Assembly (NCBI GenBank): GCA_963966185.1
Contig: CAWZYM010000020.1
Span: forward strand, 1,590,001-1,654,000
DNA length: 64,000 nt
Direction of reading: 5' to 3'
DNA from: Rhabditoides inermis
Lineage: Eukaryota > Nematoda > Chromadorea > Rhabditida > Rhabditidae
Below are positions 34,854-47,008 of this stretch, piece after piece. Below the pieces are notes generated by a model. The model saw only the letters and a program-made list of their open reading frames with translations. It was not told the origin of the DNA and did not search any database. A program made the translations under genes and the position numbers. Every line of letters starts with the position of its first letter. Position 1 is the stretch's first letter.

Positions 34854-37800
34854 ATGCGCTTCTGTAGCGTGTCCTTGCCTCAAGACGAGGAAGAGACAAC
34901 CGGAGTCGTCGCCGCCTCCACTTCTCTTTTCGAGACTCAGGTGTTGGCCAACATTTGCGGTAAGTGGTAGTGTGCAGTTCGATGGTAATACTTTGTACTT
35001 TTAGGTGAGAATGACCGCGAGAACGAACCGGCTGACGTGGAGGGCCTTCTTCCCCGCTCTTCCATTGATTGCAATGGAAAACTCCTCGCGGTATGTACCT
35101 ATTCAGTACCTATTTTCTAGTTGATTATAGCTGGCTGTGGGAGACTATGTGAGCGTGTTTCACGTGAACATGGGTGTGCAGTACAGTCACGGGCACCCCT
35201 TCAGAGGTGAGTGCTCACCCGCTCGTCTCCATTCTCCATCATCCTTCAGTGGGCAGTGTGATCCGCGCAGTGCGCTGGCTCCCGTCCAGTGATTGTTTCG
35301 CCGTCGTCACTGACGATCTCACTCTCCACGTCGCCTCCGCTCGCTCTATGAAGACTCTTTTCGCGGCGGTACTATCGCACCTCTCTCTTCCATAACACAC
35401 CTATTTTTTCCAGTGCATCGTTGATAATGTATCCTGTGCCAGCGTTTCCATGCAAGCGGAGCTATTCGGAGACAGTATGTGCTGGTCTTGTAGCTCTTAA
35501 CCTTGTCTTGCAGCGTGTACAATCGTGGTGGGTGATGACAGTGGTCGCTGCTGTCGCCTCGAACTGCCTCATTGGATTGAGTTTGTTTCCGGAGAGATCA
35601 ACCAGGCCAAGATTGAAAAGGTATGTTGTATGGATGGATAATGTGTAAATATCATTTACACTTTCAGATGTTCGGAAATCTGGACATAAACAAGGTTCGC
35701 GTGAATATGGGCATCTGTTCGGTGAACCTCGAGGCAGCGTCTGGAGACACGTTGATGTTGGCATCGAAGGGAGGAACGACTGCACTCTGGACCAACGGAG
35801 CCCACACGGTCGATTTCATCACTGACGACGGAGACGGTACGGAACAAAGAAAAGAACTGGTCACCCGATATGGAGAATGGCGTGTTGCAGTGTGTCCGTT
35901 CGTGGCTATGCAAGATGTGGGCATGTATCAGTTCCAACTGACCGTCTCCGGAGAGCTGCGCGTATACGATATGAACTTCATGACGGTGTTTCGTACTCAG
36001 CTCGCTCGCCCCGGAGAGACGGTCAGTGACTCCCTCTCTCCCCTCTGTCCTTCTCTCTCTCCCCCTCTCCTTCTCTCCTCTTCTTCTCCGCTCCCTATCC
36101 CTATCCCTCTCGCTCTCCCTCTCCCTCTCCCTCTCGCTCTCGCTCTCCCTCTCCCTCTCCCTCTCCCTCTCTCTCCTCTCCCTCTCCCTCTCCCTCTCCC
36201 TCTCCCTCTCCCTCTCCCTCTCCCTCTCCCTCCTCTCCTCTCCTCTCCTCTCCCTCTCCCTCTCCCTCTCCCTCTCCCCCTCTCCCCCTCTCCCTCTCCC
36301 TCTCTCTCTCTCCTCCCTCTCTCTTCTCTCTCTCCCCTCTTCCATCTCCTTACCTCCATTCCCCCTCTCTTCGTCCGTAACTCCCTAATCATCTACTCCT
36401 TATTTTCAGATAACTGGCATGCTATGTCTGGAAGATGCGTGCATTGATCTCAACCAGCAGTCGATTGCTCTCGTCGTTTCCACTCCGACCGGCACTCAGG
36501 TGAGTCCCACACCACAACGCCTCGCCCACTGTGTGCGTTCAGGTGCAAGTTCGCAATCTTCGTGACAACGAGTGTGTGTACTCGACCCGTTGTGGTCCTT
36601 CGTCTCAGCTGGTCGATGTTCCGGGAGGCAGCTCAGATCGCGTCCTCCTCTACGCAGACTGCGACAAGGAGGGCTCACAAGTGTGAGTGCCTTCGCTCGC
36701 CTTGACACAGGCTGCACAAATTCAGATGATGACACCAATACTGTAGAGAGTGAGTGATATGGGATGCTGGGTTTGCAGTGGCAGTGACACGGCGTGTGTG
36801 CGCCTTCGTCAGATCACGGAAGCTGCCCCTCAGAGCAGACTGGAGAGGCTCATCGGACACCGCATGTTTGACGAAGCCGAGAAGTTCGCCCAGCAGTTCG
36901 GACTCGACATGCAGGTCAGTCACAACCCAACCAGTACAGCAAGGCTACGTTCATTCTAAACATATTAATGTAATTGTTTAACTGAATGTTTGCAATGTTT
37001 CTTTTTTATGCTAATATTGCAGCTCGTGTACTGTGCCCGTCTTCGCCATGGATTGGACAGTGTTTCCGGAGAATGCGACCGAGCCACTTTCAACCGATTC
37101 GTCGACTACATGAAGGTCGTCAAGGATCACAACCTGGTATGTACACACACTTGAGTTGAAAAACAAAATGATTGATTGATTATAGGTGGGCGAGACGTGC
37201 TGTGCGGCGCTGCATCGCTGTGCGGTGGAGGAGCACATTCTAGAGATGCTCACCTACGTGCGCACTCGCGCCATCACTGGTGGGAGACGCGGAAAAGAGC
37301 AGAAAGGGTAGCAGTTGCATTGCAGATGAACAGACTCTGGATCAATTGTCGGCGTTCGGATACAACCTGTGCACGTATCGGCTGGTATATGGGGACCATG
37401 GCGCGGACTACTCGCACCACAGCTCCAAGTGGTACACGTACGCGTGCGGCGGCTCGTGGCATGTCATGCTGCTCGAATGCATTAAGGAGGGGAAGATGAA
37501 GGAGGCCAGGTCAGCACGACCATTGCAATTAACTCGATGTCAATGTGTCACATGAATATTCTCATTGCTGTCAACAAATCTGTATCAGCTACGGATCGTC
37601 TTTGTAATAGTTTTGTTTGTTTATCTTCAAATAGTTTGTTCACAGCGGTGACGTGTACGTTTGCAGGCTACTGTGGGACCGATACAACAATGCTGTCATG
37701 TCGTGGATGAACTCCAATTTGGAGGATGAGAACGAGACGAGCCTCGATCGCATCCGCATTCTCTTCAACACTGCCAGTTCAGCCATCAAGTGTACGTCTA

Positions 37801-40800
37801 TTTATTATCGCGTATCATTTGTGTTATGAAATCATGTTCAGACAACGTTTCTGTGTGGCGCGATGCACTGGATTTATTTGAGATGAACATCGTTCCGCAG
37901 TGTCTCTTCATCGCTCCTAGTGAGGTTAGCGCTCAGTGGCCGGATGGTCTAGGGGTATGATTCTCGCTTCGGGTGCGAGAGGTCCCGGGTTCGAATCCCG
38001 GTTCGGCCCAGACTTTTTGCGAAATTGTAGTGAATGTGAAATTAATTTCCCAACATGTTGGATATCATCTAATTATTTGTGTCTTATAATAATACATTTT
38101 ATAATGTTTTAGATCAGCAGAGTGATGTGTGAGTGGCTGTGTGGGGTGGCGCTTGGTCTGGAGATGCAGGAGCCTGCCGAGTTCCCCGCCAATGCTCTTC
38201 ACGTGGCTACGACGATGAATAGAATGATGGACAGGACCACCCAGCTCGCCGTCACTCCCCAAAGACAGGTGAGAACGAGTGGAAAACACTCAGCTCATGT
38301 CTAACATTGCAGACCGAGCTGGCGTATTCTGCTGCTTTGATGAGTGTGCAGGGAGTACATGGTTCGGAGAGTGGAACGGAAAGTGTGGAGAAACTGCGCA
38401 CCGACTTGACTGATATCCTGCGACTGAAGACGGACTACGGACTCGTCATGGCTTACAACGAGTTCCTTGTAAGTGGGAGTGGGGAGACAAATACACGGGG
38501 AAGAGTGGATTGCGATGGGTGAGAGTGATATTGGAATGTGTGTTGCAGCGCCAGACTCCGGAGACGATCTGCCACAAGCTGCTGGAGAAGGCGCTGGTGA
38601 ACCCGCTGCAGGTGAAGGCGAACATCGACCGTCTCGTGCGGCCCTACATGAACGAGCACGACCTCAAGGCAGACCACACCCTCTACGGATACATTGACGT
38701 GAGTGTGCGCCGCCGTGCCCGCCCCTCCATGCCCGCCCCTTGCAGATGGTGTCTCGCTCGCCGCAGGGCGCTGCGACTGCGTCGAACGCGTGGGACGAGC
38801 ACTGTCTGCTGGTGGCGGATGCCATCTCTGCTGTGGCTGTGCGCTGCGATGCCGTGGGTCTGATCGCGCGCGGGGCCGTCGCTCCCTGGTCGGACAAACT
38901 GCGCGCCGCCGTCGACTCGGTCCTCGCAGACCCGCGCGTCATCGAGCCGACCAAGAAGGAGCTGCACCGCGTCTGCCACATGGCACAGCTACAGCTCATA
39001 CTCAAGGCACACCTCGTCAGTCGACCCCTCGCCGTCACGCCATCCAATGTTGTCGTTTCAGATCCCGGTGCGCTATCTGAACGAGTGGCTGGCTGGCGGG
39101 CCTCGCCGCGCAGCCGGCATGTTCCAGACCATGTTCGCGGACTCGCCCAAGACTGCGCAGGAGGTGATCGCCGACGCGTGCAAGGCACTGGCTGTGATGC
39201 AGCAGCTGGGAAACGGATTCGACCCCTCCCTCGTCAACGAGCAGATGGTGCACATGATGTACTGCGAGCACAAGATGAGGCAGGCGGAGAAGGAGGGCCC
39301 CGATGGAGAGGGGGTGAGGGGGATGCGGGCATGGGAGGAGAGGGATATGGTGTGTGATTGTGGTTGTGTTGCAGCTGCAGCCGGTGTTCCGCCACCTGGA
39401 GTCGCTGGACGCGGGTGTGCGCGGGGCCGTGTCGAGCGAGCTGATCCGCTCGGCCATCTACCGCGCCGACTCGCTGGTGTCGATGCGCCACAGCCAGCTG
39501 GCTCTCGAGAAGCGCCTCCTCGCCCTCTCCCTCGCCACCTCCCTCATCGAGAGATTCCACCACAACGACGACGAGTGGACGGAGCAGCTCGCCAAGCTGC
39601 GCGCCTTCGAGAAGCTGCAGGTGGGTGGGCGGAGGGGGAAGGAGGGGACATGTGTTGTGTGTTGCAGACTGTGTTCGGAGAGGTTCTGGGCAGCAACGTG
39701 CTGCGTCGGCCGGTGAAGAAGATGGAGCTGCTGCACGCATTCCTCGCCAAGCAGGACAGACAACTCGACGAGGTACCACACAGGCTCCTGTCTGGGTGGA
39801 TGTAGTAGATATGAATGTTGTAGGCATACCGTTTCGCGTCGTGCCTGCTCATCCCCCGTGAGGATGCGATGCGTGCCGTGTTGGACATGTGCATTGAAGC
39901 CGGCAACGCACCCGGCATCTGTCACGTACTGGGGTCCGTCATCCACCATTCGCACTTAGACTTGTATTCTTAGGTTCATTCTGACGCTTGTGTTTCAGTG
40001 TTCTGAAGAGTGACTTGGTGTGTGTGCCGCCGGAGCTGGCAGAGACTATGGTCCGCGCGTGCGAGTTTGTCTTCTGGGAGGCGACCGAAGTGGCCGTCCG
40101 CCAGGACCTGGTCCAGATGGAGGTTCGTGCATGTAGCCATGCTGAAACGGACCACCTTGGACCTGTTCATTTCAGACGCTGTGGAACTGCCTGATGAAGC
40201 TGTCTGTGCGACTGCCGATGCTCGAGAAACACTGCGCGCACTCGCTCACTCTTAACGAGACTGTGCTCAGGGTAGGGTGTAGGCGATAGTGGGATGAGTC
40301 GATGAGTGTGAATGCTGTTGCCTTTCAGATGATCTGTTTGGTGGATCTGATTGTGGAGGTGTGTGATCAGTGTGTGGATGAGGAGGGCGGGGAGAGAGGC
40401 AAGGGAGGGGCCGAGGCGGACGGCGACAGCTGGATGCTCGCCGGCCCGCCCGTTGTCGGCATGACTCGCCGCACCGGAGTGCACCAGCCCAGGGACGACG
40501 GGCTCATCATGCAGCCTGTCGCCGACGTCGTCACCACCTTCCTCCCCGTCGCCCAGTCGGTGTGCCGACCGCCCAACGTCAACGGGTCGGTCGCCCCCTT
40601 ATCTCCCCTCTCTCCACTCAGTGCTGTCCTTTCAGAGTGCCGGTGGACGAGTCTGAGCTATCCGAGTGGCACGAGGGTCTGTGCAATCGATGGGAGGAGG
40701 TGTTCCAGTTCCTCTCCCTACATGGACAGTCTCTCCTCGAGATGTCTGCCCGCGTGCTCGCCTCCACTCTCTCCTGCCATCAGAACGAAAACAGTCGCGC

Positions 40801-43171
40801 CATGCTCGGAGACTCGTTCCTCTCCCGTCACACGACACATTGTCGAGAAGGCCAGTCACTTCCGGGGGCGGGGCCAGAGTGGGCGGAGCTTGACGTGGCT
40901 GGTTTCAGGTGCTGCAGACGCACCCGTGCGACATTTGGCTTGCGGTGGCGGTTACGGGCATTCACTCTGTGTACAACCTGTCGAGTCTTCTAAAGGAACT
41001 GCGACAGTGGATGCAGCGCAAGAAGCCTCAGACCGTCCTCAACTTCCTCCGTTTCGCACAGGTAACAACAACACTGGATGTCGTGAGATGTTCCATCAAA
41101 TTTTATTCGGAGCGCCAAGTTGTATGCGAATACGTTGTAGGTGTTGTCTATCCGTATGGGAGAGCGCAGTGTGCGCAAGATGATGGAGGACACGTTCCTG
41201 GTGACTCTGTGGCAGAAGCGACTGGGCAAGTGTGGTGTGAACCCGCAGGTGGCCCGCCTGCCCGGAGCAGCCCTGGAGGAGTTCGTACGAGCACGCGTCT
41301 CACCCGACATTGTACACGAGTGAGTGCGAAGATGTCTGCCGTATGCATGTGTCGCCTAGGTACGTTCGTTCGGGCGTGGGCGGCGCGGACCTGGACGGTC
41401 TGGTGCTGCAGTTCGCGCAGCTGCTCATCACGGCCGCGTCTGCGTGCAAGGACAGCGACGAGAGCAGCCGTCTCCTCATGCATGCCTCGTTCGCACTCGA
41501 GTTCGACCAGGCACCCAAGGACAAGTTCATCGAACAGATGCGCACCCTGCTCTTCTCCATCTGCCCCTACAACCATGCTGTGAGTGGGCGGGAATCAGTA
41601 GGGGCGGGGCTAAGGACCGTGTTGCAGGTGGTCAAGTTTGTAATTGACCGAATGGAATCTCGGGCCGAGCCTGGAGATGACCACGAGGAGTTTATCAAGG
41701 CGGCTGGCACGGTGAGCGGGAAGACTGATGAGTGGAGTGATGGTGTGGGTTGAGGTGATGGACGCGCTGGCAGAGTATCGTCGGAAGGAGAGCATGGACA
41801 GGGCAGAGTACCAGTGGTACATGCAGAGGGAGAGCCGGCTGAGCAACGCCAAGAAGGCGCAGATGTCGTCGTTCTCTCTGGCCGGCACGGGCGAGCACCT
41901 GACAGGGTTCGACGCGAGCTGGAGCGACACTGCGGGCGCGGGGGTGAACGACGACCACTCGGAGCTGTACGACAGACAGGACATGATGCTCGCTGCGATG
42001 CCTGTCGCGGTAGGCCAGACGAGAGAGATAGACGGGGGATGGAGTGGTGTATTGCAGGCGCGCACCTGTCTGCCCTTCCACGTATTCATGTTCACTGACT
42101 CGACCATGATCCACAAGGTCGCTGTTCCCATTATCGAGAAGGAACTGTCCATCTACAATATCAAGGTGAGCCACACTCGCCTCTGACACTTGTGCTCCAA
42201 CAGCGCTAGGCCACTCATGTCTCCGTGGCCTTGTGGTTAGCGCGCTCACGTGCTACTCACGAGGTCGCGGGTTCGATCCCGCCGGTGACATGAATTGTTG
42301 CCTGTCCGTTGATGATAACCAATTATCACCAAGATCGCTGAGTACTGATTATACAATTCTACTGAGGGCTTTTTGCATATTTTGAGAGTATATTTTCATG
42401 TATTTAGATGTGGCAGCTGTTGGTGCGTGGAGTGAGTTGGCTGGCGAAGCAGCCACGCCTCAACAAACACCAGATGCTGTCTCACGCAGTGAGCAAGAAG
42501 GGCGAGGAGTCGGCTGCTAAGGGAGAGGCCCTCTCGGCAGAGGATCACGCCGCCATCGAACAGCTTCTCTTCAACAGCAGCAACCGCGACACGGTGGTCA
42601 ACTGCGTGTCGATGTGCTTCCGCAAGCTGCCGAACGGAGAGGCCAAGATCCAGTTCCTGAACCTGGCCCACGACGTGGCTGCGCGCTGGCTCGAGGCCGA
42701 GACACTCGACACTCCCCTCACGGACGAGGAGCGAGAGGACCTCGCCAATCAGTGCCATCGACTCAAGTCGGCCGTCGCCAAGTTCCGCACCGAACTCCTC
42801 CTCAAGGTTGGTGAAGGGCGACGACTGGGCGGACGGGACTGATGTGATGGTTTCAGTCGAATGGTCTGTTCGACGAGCACACGTCGCAGCTGGTGACGCA
42901 GCCGGATGAGCTGATCAAGATGATCTACTCGAAGAGGGTCGACTGGACGGATGCCAAGGACAAGGGTGAGTTGGGACGATGTAGTGGAAGGGCATAATGT
43001 GGGTTGCAGCCCGCAAGCTGAGTGTGGTGGAGCGAATCGCAGCGACGCACAGCTACTCGCAGCCGCCGATCGACCTGGCAGACATCCACTCGGACCTGAT
43101 GCACGCCTGGCTGCCCGACGGAGAGGCGCAGTCGCTCGCCGTCGACCCCAACGACGTACTCTCTCTCTCTA

Positions 43172-43217
<46 letters not shown>

Positions 43218-44558
43218 TCTCTCCCTCCCCCTCCCCTCTCCCTCTCCCTTCTCTCTCTAGTCCAGACCCAGCCCGTCCAGTGCTGGTCAAGGCACCCTTG
43301 TTCACTTGGATGTAATGTGGCTCATTGATTGCAGACAATGGGAGAGGGCGGTCTGGGCGCGGGCGCGATGATTGCGTCGGAAGTGAACGACGAGCTGTAT
43401 CCGCTGCCGTTCTTCGATGAGAGCATCACGCGGATTGTGTGCATGATCGAGCTGCTCGATTCGCACAAGGCTCTCATGCAGCTCATCAACCGGATGAACC
43501 CGAAGGGCAAGGACAAGGACAGCGTGTCGTGGAAGACGAAGATCCGCGCCGCCTGCGTCCTCCTCCGCGCCTTCTCACCGCAACAGCTCGACAAGATCGG
43601 AATCAACTACGAGAACATCTGGTGAGCCTATGGCCGAGCAGAATTGCGAGTCGTTTCAGGAACTGATGAGTACCTGTCTACATTGTGTTGTGGCCGACTC
43701 GCGTTCTATTCTTCTTCCTTCTATTCTTCCCCTCTTTTCAGCACCCAGCTCGAGCTTTATCTGTACATGCGCCTCATGGAGATTTCCCAGTACGACATGA
43801 CTCTCGCGCAGCTCCAGAAGAGCGACCGCAAGGTAGGCGTGGCCAAAGGGGGTGGAGCCTAAGATGTGCTTTCAGTTGTTGACGCGCACTATGCTGAAGC
43901 AGGCGAAGCGCCACTCTGCGGAGCTGACGCACACTGTGACGTGTCTGGTGATTGACTTTGGCGTGGAGGACAGGCCGCTGGTGGAGCAGCTGCTCGGAAG
44001 ACTGCACAACTTCCGCAAGAAGGACGCGTTCGCCGCCCTGCTCAAGTTCTGCCGGTGCGGCTCTCTCTCCCTCCCCCTCCCTCCCTCCACTAATGCACGC
44101 ATTGCAGAGACAAGCCGGAGCTGCACAGCACAAGAACCTGAATGTGATGTGGGCCAAGTCGTTCGACTGGACTGTGAGCGAGTTGGAGAGAGACGAGACG
44201 GCGACGCGGGAAGCGGACGCGGCGACGGCGGCGGCCCTCCGATCCGCCCTCTTCTTCCTCCTCTCCTGCCCCTCCGAGGGAGGACGCGCATTTGACACAC
44301 TCAAGGTAAGCACAGCGATATTTGATGATTTGTTCCTTCATGGATTACGGTTTGATTGCAGGCTACTGTGCGCAGTCACCAATGTCCTGCTGTGGAGCAC
44401 ATGCTGCCTGTACTGGCCAACTATGCTGCGGTGGGTGGAGGGAGGGACATTGCGGGTGGCTGATGTGAGTGTTTCAGCGTGGCTGTGCTCTGCAGCTGCA
44501 CGATCAGGACGCGACTCGCGACTTGGACATGGAGTGGACCCGCACCTCCTCCATCTAG
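34854..44558 (+). CDS. KNTC1: Kinetochore protein Rod (KNTC1), RZZ complex subunit
   Basis: Around thirty exons give a protein of roughly 2,000 residues. With Zwilch and Zw10 it forms the RZZ complex, which recruits dynein/Spindly and Mad1-Mad2 to unattached kinetochores. The N-terminal third is a beta-propeller (LLALAVGDYVSVFHVNMGV and DLTLHVASARSMKTLFAA). The transition to the helical solenoid carries the conserved CVRLRQITEAAPQSRLERLI and HRMFDEAEKFAQQFGLDMQ, closely matching vertebrate Rod. Further family signatures are ARTCLPFHVFMF (from about 42058), WQLLVRGVSWLAKQP and the C-terminal helices to EWTRTSSI, TAG at 44556. A tRNA-Pro gene, a tRNA-like relic and long CT repeats lie in introns. 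The C-terminal exons were joined by frame. The start ATG is one base after a TTGCAG acceptor-like site. Confidence 0.9.
36025..36345. repeat. CTCCCT-type minisatellite in a rod intron
   Basis: More than 300 nt composed almost wholly of CTCCCT, CTCGCT and CT units on the coding strand, between the donor after RPGET and the acceptor at about 36409. Open frames across it encode only Leu/Pro/Ser or Arg/Glu/Gly repeats and are not genes. Confidence 0.95.
37938..38009 (+). tRNA. tRNA-Pro (CGG anticodon), nested in a rod intron
   Basis: A full 72-nt cloverleaf. Acceptor GGCCGGA pairs with TTCGGCC (one G-T), discriminator C. D arm region GGTCTAGGGGTATGATT. Anticodon stem CTCGC/GCGAG encloses the loop TTCGGGT, anticodon CGG. 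The T arm CCCGG-GTTCGAATC-CCGG has a standard loop. A and B boxes are good, so it is internally promoted by Pol III. It lies in the same orientation as rod between exons ending near 37925 and starting near 38113. There is no tRNA intron and no encoded CCA. Confidence 0.93.
42219..42290 (+). tRNA. tRNA-like sequence or tRNA pseudogene in a rod intron
   Basis: Acceptor GTCTCCG pairs with CGGTGAC at six of seven positions. The B box GGTTCGATCCC is perfect and the A box (TGGCCTTGTGG) near perfect. The T stem GCGGG/CCCGC pairs only if the T loop has six instead of seven bases, and the anticodon stem around CTACTCA pairs poorly. It is therefore probably a degenerate tRNA or the head of a tRNA-derived SINE rather than a working tRNA. 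It shares TCGCGGGTTCGATC with the relic near 15700. No T-run terminator follows closely. Confidence 0.5.
43153..43258. repeat. (CT)n tract in a rod intron
   Basis: CT dinucleotide repeat grading into CTCCC units. Confidence 0.92.
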
Positions 44559-44710
44559 CACCCACAACACTCCCCGCATCCATTACTACATACATGTACA
44601 GTAAAGTAGATGTTTTATTCGAGTTTTACTATCCCGGTTACACCTTTTACATCATACAGTTATGAGATCTCTACGTGTTTGAGCTAATTTTACAGAATAA
44701 AATGTGTTTG

Positions 44711-46251
44711 TTATGATCGGTCGAGTGTGGCTATGTTGAGTGGCATGGGTGACTTTCTGCGAGGCGGCCCCTCTGTGTGTCCCTGCTCCGCCGACTGCTC
44801 CTTCTCCTTCCTCTTCCTCCACCGCCCCTTGCCCTTCTTGGTGAGGGTGGAAGAGTTGGATGAGTGGAGGGATGTGATGGGGGAGAATGTGGTTGCCGGC
44901 ATGAACACTGTGAGTGAGGATAGGTGTGACTGGGGGGAGGGCGCAGTCTGCGAGGGAGTCTCCGTCGCCAGCGCCCACTGGTTCTCGTAGTGATGCTGCG
45001 GAAGACCGTTCTCGAACTGAACACTCATCAAGTTCGGTTTACTATGCTTATCTTACAGGAATGATAGCGTCGATTTTTGCTTTTAGGTAGCGATATCGGC
45101 TGCGGTGGAAAGAGTGGCGGAGTTGTGAGAGAAGAGAGGGCGGCACTCCCATCTGGAACACATGCTTGTCTCTCTCTTGCTCTGTTCCCACCGCGGTGCC
45201 GGCTGCTCCCTTCCGTCTCGTGTGTCGCAGTCTCTCCACCACTGCCGCCGTCGATGCAAGCACTATCCCCACTCCCTGAATGCAATCGCCGATTTGATTC
45301 GATTTATGATCCCGTTTATCCAAGCACCCACGAGAACGATGAATATTCCTGCGATGGACATACTCTCGTCGCTGTCGCTCTTCTTGAGTCGCACTTCGCA
45401 CTGCGCACGCGATGTCTCGTCCTGAAACACTGAGTCTCCTTGGTCTTCTTCACTTGGTCCATTCCACCCACCTTCCACCACATCTCCTTCAACTCGCTCT
45501 CACCTCTTCTCTCTGCAGTCGTAGAATGGTGGGGAGATGAGTTCTCGATACGGGGATCCTGGAATGTCTCTCTGGCTACGCACGCTCTGTTCTGCCTCTG
45601 ACCCTTGGGCAGTCCGATGCCGTATCCCTTCTGGTCAAGCAGTCCTCCTATCTGCATAAGATCGCAGTCCCTCTCCACTGCGTATTCCAGCATAGACGAC
45701 TCCATCAGATACGCATAGTCCGACGACTTCACCCTGCATCCATGTGCAAATTATAGTTGTTGTTGTAATTTTGTCACGTCCATTCACATTCAATATGAAT
45801 GAATACATTGGAACAACAGGGGTTTGTGTACGATGTGTGCTCTCGCTCACCGTGCGATTCCCTCCCGACTCGATTCAACAAACATATTCTGATGCATGTT
45901 CATCAGACTCCACATTCTCTCGTACGTGTCAATTTTCGACTCCTGCAATGGGCGGAGCTAGAGTAGGCGGGGCCTGGCTCACATTGAAAAACGTCATCGT
46001 GCTGCCGCGCTTGAGTGTGCCGTATTTGATCTTCGTCTGTCTCGATAGATCGTCGGCGTTCTCGATGGGCGATTCCTAGGAGGAGATTGATTCGATTGTT
46101 TACGCATCTGGTAAACCATTCTCTTTGTTGTAAGAAAGGCGGCGAGATTGGCAGTGTAGGAAGAAATGATGAGGAGAGCAAAGAACCACCACACTGCAGT
46201 AGTCAGACGAGTAGAACATGCGCGCGGACACAGCTCACTGCCCTGAGTGAA

Positions 46252-46306
<55 letters not shown>

Positions 46307-46957
46307 CCTCTCTCTCTCTCCCTCTCTCTCTCTACCTGCTGCATAAGTGAAGATACCGTGAACCAGAATGCATTTCGGAGACTGAATTGGTTTTCGATCG
46401 CATGCCACTCTCCACTCGAAGCATCTCGATGCACGGATTCGAATGGTGAGATCCTACAATAAGCACATATGGCTACTGGTGGTTACATTCCCTATCAGTT
46501 ATTAGTTGAATCATTTCATAATTCTTTCAATTAGAGCTATAGACAAATAAGGGAATCAATTCAACTTGATACGCACATTGCCATGAGATAGAGAACGAGG
46601 CTGGTGGCGACATAGGAGGCGAATATGCACACCCACACCTCCGTGGATAGAGGACGGAGGAAGGTGAACCATGACAGCTCCGTCGCGTGCGGACGCTGCA
46701 ACACACAGCTCCGCCCACTCAAGCCCCGCCCTCACCTTGAATAGAATGGAGATACCCAGGTGCATGTAGGGAACAGTGAAATCGATCACACCACTGCGAG
46801 AATAGGAGATGGTGAGAGAAGCGACTGCGAGGTCGGCCTCCTGAAGTGTGATCATCTCTTTCTCTCCCTCCCTCCCTTTCTCTCCCCTCTCTCTCTATCT
46901 CTCTCTATCTCTCTCCCCTCTCTCCCTCTCTCTCTCCCCTCTCTCTCCCTCTCTCTC

Positions 46958-47008
<51 letters not shown>

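Noticed and set aside
35656..36392. Open frames encoding Arg/Glu/Gly or Leu/Ser/Pro repeats
   Set aside because: Pure translation of the CT/GA minisatellite; no protein gene.
40302..41183. Long plus-strand open frame over rod exons
   Set aside because: Its first part is real rod coding but the rest reads through an intron out of frame; not a separate gene.
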